This document shows positions 1 to 5,824 of a DNA stretch of 5,824 nt, piece after piece. The stretch covers positions 1 through 5,824 of the forward strand of contig USAD01000187.1 in NCBI GenBank assembly GCA_900552415.1, given 5' to 3'. The notes below the pieces were generated by a model. It did no database searches, was not told where the DNA came from, and saw only the letters and a list, made by a program, of their open reading frames with translations. Numbering within the stretch: the stretch's first letter is position 1; each line of letters starts with the position of its first letter. The stretch is from an uncultured Parabacteroides sp. (GTDB lineage Bacteria > Bacteroidota > Bacteroidia > Bacteroidales > Tannerellaceae). The position numbers and the translations under genes were made by a program.

Positions 1-74
1 TGGGCTGTATGATTCCCGCTATTAGGGCTCATTGGGGACTTGCACCCGTTAGCTAATACTCATGCCGAGCGTAC
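1..74 (-). mobile_element. 5' end of a putative group II (class C-like) intron, truncated by window edge
   Basis: Read on the minus strand from position 74, the sequence begins GTACGCTCGGCATGAG and later has GGGTGCAAGTCCC. These match, as I recall them, the start and early domain I of bacterial class IIC introns such as the Oceanobacillus iheyensis one (GTGTGCCCGGCATGGG, then GGGTGAGAGTCCC). The first stem is preserved by compensation: CTC (69-67) pairs with GAG (61-59) around GGCAT, where the reference has CCC/GGG around the same loop. A second stem pairs GGG (47-45) with CCC (37-35). The element starts just past the mutAB terminator, the known IIC insertion context. The 5' bases are GUACG rather than the usual GUGYG, so the exact boundary is uncertain. 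EBS loops, any maturase ORF and domain V would lie outside the window, so an intact intron cannot be told from a remnant. No protein-coding signal is visible here. Confidence 0.66.
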
Positions 75-78
75 TACG

Positions 79-112
79 AAAAAAGCGCCGGACGAACCTG
101 TCGCCCGGCGCT
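79..112 (-). terminator. Intrinsic (Rho-independent) terminator of the mutAB operon
   Basis: On the minus strand, 22 bases after the mutB stop codon, an 8-bp perfect stem (AGCGCCGG pairing with CCGGCGCT; arms 105-112 and 84-91) is followed by a run of six Ts (84-79; the first T closes the stem). Inside the stem, after one A/C mismatch, three more pairs (93-95 with 101-103) leave a 5-base loop. A GC-rich hairpin followed directly by a T-run in the direction of transcription is a textbook intrinsic terminator. It closes the mutA-mutB transcript and also forms the 5' flank of the intron-like element. Confidence 0.93.
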
Positions 113-134
113 CTATATAATTTAGGAGAACGAA

Positions 135-2282
135 TTATTCGCCCAACAAGATCTCCATGATCTGGCAAGCAGCCTTCGTTACGGAAGTACCCGGACCGAA
201 GATAGCGGCAACACCAGCCTTATACAAGAAGTCGTAGTCCTGAGCCGGGATGACACCACCAGCGATTACGATGATATCCGGACGACCCAATTTCTTCAAC
301 TCCTCGATTACTTGAGGAACCAAAGTCTTGTGACCAGCAGCCAAAGAAGAGACACCCATTACATGGACATCGTTCTCTACTGCCTGACGAGCAGCCTCGG
401 CCGGAGTCTGGAACAACGGACCCATATCCACGTCGAAACCACAGTCAGCATAACCTGTAGCGACTACCTTAGCACCACGGTCGTGACCGTCCTGACCCAT
501 CTTAGCGATCATGATACGAGGTTGACGACCTTCCTTCTTAGCGAACTCGGCTGTCAACTGACAAGCTCTTTCAAAGTCCGCGTCTTTCTTAGTTTCTGAT
601 GAGTACACGCCTGAAATAGTTCTAATGATTGCTTTATAACGTCCTACAACAGCCTCGCAAGCGTCTGAGATCTCGCCCAAAGAAGCACGAACAGCAGCAG
701 CCTTAACCGCCAAGTCGAGCAAGTTGCCCTTCTTAGTCTTCACGCACTCAGTGATATCAGCCAAAGCCTTCTGTACGGCAGCCTCATCACGGTTAGCACG
801 CAATTGCTTCAACAACTCGATCTGCTCATTACGAACGGCCGTGTTATCGATCTCAAGGATGTCGATCGGAGCCTCTTTCGGCAAACGATACTTGTTGACA
901 CCAACGATTGTCTGGATACCTGAGTCGATACGAGCTTGTGTACGAGCTGCAGCCTCCTCGATACGCATCTTAGGAAGACCTGTCTCGATCGCCTTAGCCA
1001 TACCACCCATGCTCTCGATCTCCTGGATCAAAGCCCAACCTTTGTGAACCAACTCGTTCGTCAATGACTCAACGTAGTAAGAACCACCCCATGGGTCGAT
1101 CTGCTTGCAGACCTTTGTCTCCTCCTGTATGTAGATCTGTGTATTACGAGCGATACGAGCGGAGAAGTCTGTCGGCAACGCGATTGCCTCATCCAACGCG
1201 TTCGTATGCAAAGATTGTGTATGACCCAAAGCGGCAGCCATTGCCTCGATACAAGTACGGCCAACGTTGTTGAACGGATCCTGCTCTGTCAAAGACCAAC
1301 CTGAAGTCTGGCAGTGTGTACGCAAAGCCAATGATTTCGGGTTCTTAGCGCCAAAGCTCTTAACGATCTTAGCCCACAACATACGAGCGGCACGCATCTT
1401 GGCGATCTCCATGAAGTGGTTCATACCGATTGCCCAGAAGAATGACAAACGAGGAGCGAAAGCGTCGATGTCGATACCAGCGTTTACACCGGCACGCAGA
1501 TACTCCAAACCATCGCACAAGGTGTAAGCCATCTCGATATCGGCAGTAGCGCCCGCCTCTTGCATGTGATAACCAGAGATTGAGATCGAGTTGAATTTCG
1601 GCATCTTCTGTGAGGTGTACTCGAAGATATCGGCGATGATACGCATAGAGAATTCAGGCGGATAGATATAAGTGTTACGCACCATGAACTCTTTCAGGAT
1701 ATCGTTCTGGATCGTACCTGCCATCTCCTCCAACTTAGCGCCCTGTTCCAAACCGGCGTTGATATAGAAGGCCATGATCGGAAGGACTGCGCCGTTCATT
1801 GTCATGGAGACAGACATCTTGTTCAAGGGAATACCGTCGAACAATACCTTCATGTTCTCAACAGAGCAGATAGATACGCCGGCTTTACCGACATCACCTA
1901 CAACACGCTCGTTGTCGGCATCGTAACCACGGTGAGTTGCCAAGTCGAACGCGACAGACAAACCCTTCTGGCCGGATGCCAAGTTACGACGGTAGAACGC
2001 GTTAGACTCCTCGGCAGTAGAGAAACCAGCATACTGACGGATCGTCCAAGGACGCAAAGGATACATGGCGCTGTACGGGCCACGCAAATAAGGAGGCAAA
2101 CCAGAGACGAAGTTCAAGTGCTCCATGCCTTCCAAGTCTTCTTTCGTATAAACCGGCTTCACATTGATGTGCTCCGGTGTTTTCCAATCGGCCTCAATGC
2201 CGTTGGCTTTCGCCCATTCAGCCGCGTTCGTAGCGGCGAAACCAGCGTTTTTAATATCGATATCTTTAAAATTTGGTCTCAT
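135..2282 (-). CDS. mutB: Methylmalonyl-CoA mutase, large (catalytic, cobalamin-binding) subunit
   Basis: This gene encodes the catalytic subunit of adenosylcobalamin-dependent methylmalonyl-CoA mutase (EC 5.4.99.2), which interconverts succinyl-CoA and (R)-methylmalonyl-CoA in the cytoplasm. The 715 residues match the full family length. The substrate-binding TIM barrel spans roughly residues 50-400, followed by a linker and a C-terminal B12-binding domain (about 585-715). Equivalents of the Propionibacterium shermanii active-site residues are visible: Tyr84 (RQYAGFSTA), Arg202 ([10 protein letters not shown]) and Tyr238-His239 ([10 protein letters not shown]). The B12 signature is complete: DGHDRG at 598-603 (DxHxxG, with His600 as the lower cobalt ligand), then SSL at 645-647 and GG at 675-676. 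The ATG lies 13 bp after the mutA stop, with an A-rich spacer and no strong Shine-Dalgarno. The two genes are surely co-transcribed and form the alpha-beta heterodimer. No epimerase, decarboxylase or MeaB chaperone gene lies in the window. The alternative symbol scpA is also used. Confidence 0.98.
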   Translation of the reverse strand: MRPNFKDIDIKNAGFAATNAAEWAKANGIEADWKTPEHINVKPVYTKEDLEGMEHLNFVSGLPPYLRGPYSAMYPLRPWTIRQYAGFSTAEESNAFYRRNLASGQKGLSVAFDLATHRGYDADNERVVGDVGKAGVSICSVENMKVLFDGIPLNKMSVSMTMNGAVLPIMAFYINAGLEQGAKLEEMAGTIQNDILKEFMVRNTYIYPPEFSMRIIADIFEYTSQKMPKFNSISISGYHMQEAGATADIEMAYTLCDGLEYLRAGVNAGIDIDAFAPRLSFFWAIGMNHFMEIAKMRAARMLWAKIVKSFGAKNPKSLALRTHCQTSGWSLTEQDPFNNVGRTCIEAMAAALGHTQSLHTNALDEAIALPTDFSARIARNTQIYIQEETKVCKQIDPWGGSYYVESLTNELVHKGWALIQEIESMGGMAKAIETGLPKMRIEEAAARTQARIDSGIQTIVGVNKYRLPKEAPIDILEIDNTAVRNEQIELLKQLRANRDEAAVQKALADITECVKTKKGNLLDLAVKAAAVRASLGEISDACEAVVGRYKAIIRTISGVYSSETKKDADFERACQLTAEFAKKEGRQPRIMIAKMGQDGHDRGAKVVATGYADCGFDVDMGPLFQTPAEAARQAVENDVHVMGVSSLAAGHKTLVPQVIEELKKLGRPDIIVIAGGVIPAQDYDFLYKAGVAAIFGPGTSVTKAACQIMEILLGE

Positions 2283-2295
2283 TGTCTTTTGGATT

Positions 2296-4164
2296 TTAAA
2301 TGCCTAACTTAGCGTTGAAAGCCTGCAATGTCTCAAGCACATTGCTCTTTACGTTGATAAACTGATCGATGCCCTGAGCCTTCAGGTCCTCCATGCAAGC
2401 CGGAGCGCCAGCTACGACGAACTGCGCACGACCGTTCAAAGCCTTGAACGCAGCCGGAGCGAACTCAGCGTACTCATCGTCGCTTGAGCACAATACGACG
2501 ATATCAGCGCCCGCGTTAACAGCTGCCTCAACGCCAGCCTCAACAGTATCAAATCCTAAGTTGTCGATGGTCTTGTAGCCCGCGCAAGCGAAGAAGTTGC
2601 AAGAGAATTGAGAACGAGCCAGACGCATAGCCAAGTTACCAATCGTCAACATAAACGCCTTCGGAGTCTTGCCACTCTTCTCTGTAGCCAGACGCAAAGC
2701 CTCGAACTCGGAAGCGCCACGGGCGAAGTTCAACTTCGTCACGCCCTCGCTCTCGCAATGGTTATGAGCGGCACCCTTGCAGCAGCAAGCGCCTTCCTCT
2801 TTCTTGATCTTAGCGGCAGCGACCTCCGTGAAGTTCGGGAACTGGTTCGTACCCAGCAATGTCTCACGACGGGTAGCGACAGCTTTGTGACGAGCCTCGT
2901 TCGACGCGTTGACAGCGGCCTGAATCTCGCCAGCGTTTGCCAAAGCACCAAAACCACCCTTCTCCTCTGTCTCGAGGAACAACTTCCAAGCGACGTCAGC
3001 GATAGAGTTCGTGAAGACCTCTACGGTATAAGAACCAGCGGCAGGATCCACGATCTTATCGAAATGAGACTCCTCCTTCAACAGCAATTGCTGGTTGCGT
3101 GCGATACGCTCTGAGAACTCATCCGGAGTCTCGAACATCTCATTGAACGGACGAACCGTGATTGAGTCAACACCAGCGATAGCGGCAGACATAGCCTCCG
3201 TCTGAGAACGCAACAGGTTCACGTGAGCGTCGTAAACCGTCATGTTCCACTGTGAAGTCTGCGCGTGAACGTTCATCTTGCAAGCGCAATCGCAAGCCGG
3301 CTTGTAAGCGGCAACGATCTCAGCCCACAACCAACGAGCGGCACGGAACTTAGCGATCTCCATGAAATAGTTAGAGCTGATACCGAAGTTGAACTTGATC
3401 TTCTTAGCGACCTCATCAACAGAGAAACCAGCGTCTGTCAACTTAGCCAGCAACTCGTTACCCCAAGCCAAAGCGTAACCCAACTCCTGAGCGATGTAAG
3501 CGCCGGCATTGTTCAACTGGAGCGCATTGACAGCCAATACACGATAGTTAGGCAACGCCTCGCCTGCCTTCAAGACAGCGGATGCGGTAGCGACCCAATC
3601 CTCGTTCTTATGACCCTTGATCAACGGCTTCTTGAACGGATCGTAATTAACAGAACCGACACACTTGTTCAGGTCAGCGCCCTTGCTCTTGTAATACTCA
3701 ACCAGGATAGAGAGCAATGCCTCAGCCTTGCACAAGCAAGTGTTGAAGTTCAACTCCACACATTCCGGGCAGATCCCGTTCAGCAAAGTGGCGATGTTCT
3801 CAGCGTTAACGTCATCACCCTTGATAACAAAACCCAAAGAGGTAACGCCCTTGTTCAGGATATCAAGCGCCTTCTCGTTAGCCGCCTTGCAGCACTCTAC
3901 CTCGATGTTCTGACGGACATACCAATTGTTATCTTTCTTTGTCCCACGGACATAAGGAAACTCACCAGGAAGAGAAGTTGTTGTTTTCAAACCTTCCAAA
4001 TCTTCCAAACGATAGAAAGGATTCGCGTTGAAACCCTCTCCAGTCTTCCAAACCAACTTTTTCTCGAATGGAACACCTTTCAAGTCGGCCGTGATCTTCG
4101 CGATCCACGCCTCGGTTGAAACGGGTTCAAACTCCGAGAAAAGTTTTTCTTTTTGTTCTGCCAT
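2296..4164 (-). CDS. mutA: Methylmalonyl-CoA mutase, small (non-catalytic) subunit
   Basis: This 622-residue protein is the structural partner of MutB in heterodimeric methylmalonyl-CoA mutase. It is a paralogue of the large subunit: an N-terminal segment ([25 protein letters not shown]), a degenerate TIM barrel with shared blocks such as [19 protein letters not shown] (265-283) and [10 protein letters not shown] (300-309), and a C-terminal Rossmann-like domain from about residue 500. The DxHxxG cobalamin motif is replaced by a segment around [12 protein letters not shown] (507-518), as expected for small subunits, so it should not bind B12. The protein has 18 cysteines, including CPEC at 132-135, CLC at 143-145, CDCAC at 291-295, and CCC-x4-HxHC at 460-470 in the linker before the C-terminal domain. 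Whether these bind metal is unknown. The start at 4164 gives the usual family N-terminus, and an in-frame stop lies a few codons upstream. It is the first gene of the mutAB operon. Confidence 0.96.
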   Translation of the reverse strand: MAEQKEKLFSEFEPVSTEAWIAKITADLKGVPFEKKLVWKTGEGFNANPFYRLEDLEGLKTTTSLPGEFPYVRGTKKDNNWYVRQNIEVECCKAANEKALDILNKGVTSLGFVIKGDDVNAENIATLLNGICPECVELNFNTCLCKAEALLSILVEYYKSKGADLNKCVGSVNYDPFKKPLIKGHKNEDWVATASAVLKAGEALPNYRVLAVNALQLNNAGAYIAQELGYALAWGNELLAKLTDAGFSVDEVAKKIKFNFGISSNYFMEIAKFRAARWLWAEIVAAYKPACDCACKMNVHAQTSQWNMTVYDAHVNLLRSQTEAMSAAIAGVDSITVRPFNEMFETPDEFSERIARNQQLLLKEESHFDKIVDPAAGSYTVEVFTNSIADVAWKLFLETEEKGGFGALANAGEIQAAVNASNEARHKAVATRRETLLGTNQFPNFTEVAAAKIKKEEGACCCKGAAHNHCESEGVTKLNFARGASEFEALRLATEKSGKTPKAFMLTIGNLAMRLARSQFSCNFFACAGYKTIDNLGFDTVEAGVEAAVNAGADIVVLCSSDDEYAEFAPAAFKALNGRAQFVVAGAPACMEDLKAQGIDQFINVKSNVLETLQAFNAKLGI

Positions 4165-4208
4165 AATATTAGTTGTTTATAAAACTTGTGTTAGATAATG
4201 TCTTCATT

Positions 4209-4225
4209 CATGGTATATGTCCATG
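4209..4225 (-). other. Small hairpin in the mutA 5' leader
   Basis: CATGG and CCATG arms of 5 bp flank a 7-base loop, about 40 bases upstream of the mutA ATG and just downstream of the predicted transcription start. It could be a leader stem-loop or a short operator, but an inverted repeat this small can easily arise by chance. Confidence 0.25.
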
Positions 4226-4238
4226 CCTTTCCAACCGA

Positions 4239-4269
4239 CAAAGTTAGGATAAATAAAACGGATAAAAAA
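4239..4269 (-). promoter_or_regulatory. Predicted Bacteroidetes-type promoter of mutAB
   Basis: On the minus strand TAACTTTG (4246-4239) matches the Bacteroidetes -7 consensus TAnnTTTG exactly. The -33 position has only a T-run (TTTTTT, 4269-4264) instead of TTTG, so the upstream box is weak. I saw no other TAnnTTTG match in the 227-bp gap before mutA. Transcription would start near 4233, leaving a leader of about 70 bases. That is too short for a cobalamin riboswitch, and no B12-box-like sequence was seen in it. Confidence 0.6.
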
Positions 4270-4391
4270 GATTTTCCATCGAAAGAATGCGCTTATAATC
4301 AAAAATCCTCTCTCATCCATAGGCAGAAATAAAAATAAAACATTTCCACTGGTTATTCATTTTCAGCATCCCGATTTATCCGGCCTCTTCC

Positions 4392-4787
4392 TCAAAATTT
4401 CCACATCCATAGGTCGAACATCGGCGCGCTGCCCCGCTCGCCCGTGATCCGCTCATACAGCCGCTTGCGGGTCATCGAGATATCGGTTAGCGAACAGGAG
4501 AAGAGCCAGGCGATCACCGTCGGCTGGACCTTCACCTTCGTCAGGCAGGCGATCTTCAGCTCCTTGTCCGTCAAATTGACCAATGCCTGAAGCCGCTTGG
4601 TGAAATCCGCGTGAACCAGGTCGATCGCCCAATAGAGACGGACCCAATCCTCGGGACCGGGGCGCCAACTCCGCTTGTCGCGAAACTGCGCGACCACATA
4701 TTCCAGACAACACTCCGCCCGGAAACGCCTCAAGTCCTCCATCGTCAACTCACGCTCCGGGTTCAATTTCTCTAACTCTTCTTCCAT
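4392..4787 (-). CDS. Small protein with a C-terminal helix-turn-helix-like domain, putative transcriptional regulator
   Basis: This encodes 131 residues with no signal peptide or membrane segment. The N-terminus is charged (MEEELEKLNPERELTMEDL). The C-terminal part (about 60-120) has the pattern DFTKRLQAL, LTDKELKIACLTKVKV, IAWLFSCSLTDISMTRKRLYERITGERGS. From memory of the family, this matches the LuxR-like helix-turn-helix tail found at the end of large Bacteroidetes TPR-type regulators (F..RL, LT..El.iC.liK, IA.lL.cs...Is..RkRLY.kItG..Gs). Here it has no TPR repeats, transmembrane helix or coiled coil, so it is either a genuine short family member or a remnant. The ATG follows an in-frame stop two codons upstream (4791-4793), so no longer version is open in this frame. 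G+C is about 57% by hand count, above both neighbours. Its target is unknown. It lies 78 bp after the beta-propeller gene and may be co-transcribed with it. Confidence 0.72.
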   Translation of the reverse strand: MEEELEKLNPERELTMEDLRRFRAECCLEYVVAQFRDKRSWRPGPEDWVRLYWAIDLVHADFTKRLQALVNLTDKELKIACLTKVKVQPTVIAWLFSCSLTDISMTRKRLYERITGERGSAPMFDLWMWKF

Positions 4788-4804
4788 AATTCATAATTAT
4801 ATTT

Positions 4805-4842
4805 TCCCTTTCAGACCGAAACCAATATGGAATAGAAAGGGA
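4805..4842. repeat. Inverted repeat upstream of the helix-turn-helix gene
   Basis: TCCCTTTC (4805-4812) and GAAAGGGA (4835-4842) are perfect 8-bp inverted arms separated by 22 bases, 18 bp upstream of the regulator-like start codon. On the minus strand no T-run follows, so this is not a terminator for the beta-propeller gene. On the plus strand TTTT follows, but no plus-strand gene ends here. It could be a leader hairpin or an operator for the adjacent regulator; this is inference. Confidence 0.35.
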
Positions 4843-4860
4843 TTTTCTCCGGGGAGGCAT

Positions 4861-4889
4861 CAAATTCATCTCAATTTACCTAAAAACAA
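4861..4889 (-). promoter_or_regulatory. Weak candidate promoter for the helix-turn-helix gene
   Basis: The minus strand has TGAATTTG (4868-4861), one mismatch from the Bacteroidetes -7 consensus TAnnTTTG, preceded at suitable spacing by TTGTTT (4889-4884), which resembles the -33 TTTG box. It overlaps the end of the beta-propeller gene. It would let the 131-residue gene be transcribed independently, but the match is imperfect. Confidence 0.25.
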
Positions 4890-5824
4890 GACTGGATTAC
4901 TCTCCTCATCCAATCCGGGAAAACGTTGGGCGAACACGGTGTTCTTAAAAATATCCTCCGGATAGAGCAACATCGCGCACCAACCATCCGACAAGGGGAA
5001 AAAATATTCCGGTTGGTGAACAAAACCATCCTCGAAAATAAATCGAACGATCGCTCGCGACTCCCGAGTTGCCTTGTCCACAAAAGCATAGCCCTGACGC
5101 TCCTTCGCCCCACCGTCGTATCGTAAAAGGATCGAACGATCCGATTCCAAAAATACTGGAATATGGCCGATGTAATCGTCCTGAAGGCGATAACGCTCAA
5201 AATGGGCGACCGGGTCATTGCCTCCTCGCATCCAATAATCAACTGGCGGAATCTTGTTATCAATATTAATCGTATAGCGCAGGATCGCACTGTCGCGGCT
5301 CAACTCATAGACATTGTTAGATTTATAAAAACTCTTTATGATCTTGCCATCGTATCGACAATAAAAATCACGCATAAACATTAAACAGGGATCCGGATTG
5401 TCTAATTTCCAATACGCGTTTACCTCCTCACCCGTATAACGATTAACGACATGAAACCGATAACTGTCCTTGATATTATCCATACATTGCAACAGTAACA
5501 AATCATCATCGAGATTAATAATTTCCCGTATGAACCATTGCTTATATTGCCAACGGGATACAAAGTGATCATCAGGCGTGTAATTGAATATGGAACGATT
5601 AAGCATACCGTAAAATACGACGTCCCCATCATCTATAACGCTAAAAGAGGCTAATCCCATATATTCGTGAGCCCCCTCACCCTCGTGGCTGTATTTGCAA
5701 TCTAATCGACCATCAAAATTAAATCTCATGACAGATTTCCCATCTGATATATAAATTCGCTCATTGTTCAAAAGTAATCGGATGATGTCTGTCAAACCCG
5801 GCAACAAGGCGTCATCCCGTGTCT
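4866..5824 (-). CDS. 6-bladed beta-propeller protein, 5'-truncated by the window edge
   Basis: The frame is open to the right edge of the window. The apparent first residue at 5807 is a TTG codon inside the open frame, not a supported start, and about five more complete codons (TRDDA) precede it. The visible 318 residues resemble the Bacteroidetes 6-bladed beta-propeller family (DUF5128-like): an early blade NNERIYISDGKSVMRFNFDG, then G-E-G-A-H-E-Y (5661-5681), matching the family's GxGPxEY turn. Repeated aromatic and acidic beta-strand patterns run to the C-terminus (VLFLGKLR). Members are usually about 350-400 residues with an N-terminal lipoprotein or secretion signal; that part would lie outside the window. 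The molecular role of this family is largely unknown, and no enzymatic motif is visible. Its G+C is lower (roughly 40%, from two lines counted) than that of the other genes. Family assignment is from pattern recognition. Confidence 0.8.
   Translation of the reverse strand, partial: TRDDALLPGLTDIIRLLLNNERIYISDGKSVMRFNFDGRLDCKYSHEGEGAHEYMGLASFSVIDDGDVVFYGMLNRSIFNYTPDDHFVSRWQYKQWFIREIINLDDDLLLLQCMDNIKDSYRFHVVNRYTGEEVNAYWKLDNPDPCLMFMRDFYCRYDGKIIKSFYKSNNVYELSRDSAILRYTINIDNKIPPVDYWMRGGNDPVAHFERYRLQDDYIGHIPVFLESDRSILLRYDGGAKERQGYAFVDKATRESRAIVRFIFEDGFVHQPEYFFPLSDGWCAMLLYPEDIFKNTVFAQRFPGLDEESNPVLFLGKLR

Larger units (their letters stand above)
4165..4391. other. AT-rich intergenic region between the helix-turn-helix gene and mutA
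   Basis: These 227 bases are clearly AT-richer than the genes on either side (about one-third G+C in the line counted). They hold the predicted mutAB promoter and leader. I found no convincing terminator hairpin with a T-run for the upstream gene, so some read-through into mutAB is possible. No credible ORF, tRNA or riboswitch was seen. Confidence 0.6.

Noticed and set aside
1..78. The left edge as a tRNA or IS end
   Set aside because: GGGTGCAAGTCCC superficially recalls a tRNA T-arm, but no acceptor or anticodon arms can be drawn. The match to a group II intron start, together with the terminator context, explains it better.
1932..2312. A 126-codon plus-strand frame spanning the mutA-mutB junction
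   Set aside because: It is antisense to the conserved MutB N-terminus, with no recognisable domain; an artefact.
2608..3114. A 168-codon plus-strand open frame opposite mutA
   Set aside because: Same reasoning: low-complexity, Leu/Ser/Thr-rich translation, no family resemblance, fully antisense to a conserved gene.
3265..4119. A 284-codon open frame on the plus strand, antisense to mutA
   Set aside because: It lies wholly opposite a well-supported gene, its translation shows no recognisable domain, and such long antisense frames arise from the biased codon use of mutA.
4345..4352. CCACTGG resembling the GCCACTG box of cobalamin riboswitches
   Set aside because: It is on the plus strand, against the direction of mutAB transcription, is upstream of the predicted promoter, and lacks the other conserved riboswitch elements.
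4453..4713. An 86-codon minus-strand frame overlapping the helix-turn-helix gene
   Set aside because: It overlaps the better-supported 131-residue gene in another frame and is explained by that gene's high G+C.
4805..4846. Inverted repeat plus TTTT read as a plus-strand terminator
   Set aside because: No plus-strand gene ends nearby, and the T-run is only four bases. In the minus direction there is no T-run at all.

Overview
This is a Bacteroidales-type chromosomal window, most like Bacteroides or Parabacteroides. The evidence is a split methylmalonyl-CoA mutase (mutA-mutB), a TAnnTTTG-type -7 promoter box, A-rich translation starts without a clear Shine-Dalgarno, a 6-bladed beta-propeller protein with a G-x-G-x-x-E-Y motif, and the C-terminal helix-turn-helix type typical of Bacteroidetes regulators. 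Genus is inferred from general resemblance, not from a search. All recognised genes lie on the minus strand, so the window reads biologically from right to left.

Layout, right to left: a 5'-truncated beta-propeller gene (4866-5824, open to the window edge); a short GC-rich gene for a 131-residue protein with a helix-turn-helix-like C-terminus (4392-4787); an AT-rich 227-bp intergenic region with a promoter and leader for the next operon; mutA, the small non-catalytic subunit (2296-4164); mutB, the large cobalamin-binding subunit (135-2282), 13 bp after mutA; a strong intrinsic terminator (79-112); and, starting about 5 bases past its T-run, about 74 bases that look like the 5' end (domain I) of a group II intron, cut off by the window edge.

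The mutAB pair makes the adenosylcobalamin-dependent enzyme that interconverts succinyl-CoA and (R)-methylmalonyl-CoA. In gut Bacteroidales this is the key step from succinate towards propionate. MutB carries all the expected catalytic and B12-binding residues. MutA has lost the cobalamin histidine motif, as usual for the family, but is unusually cysteine-rich, with a CCC-x4-HxHC cluster in the interdomain linker. No cobalamin riboswitch is visible in the leader.

The most notable observation is the group II intron-like 5' end placed directly behind the operon's terminator. This is the insertion habit of class C (IIC) group II introns, which home to the DNA of intrinsic terminators. The rest of the intron and any reverse transcriptase/maturase gene would lie to the left of the window.
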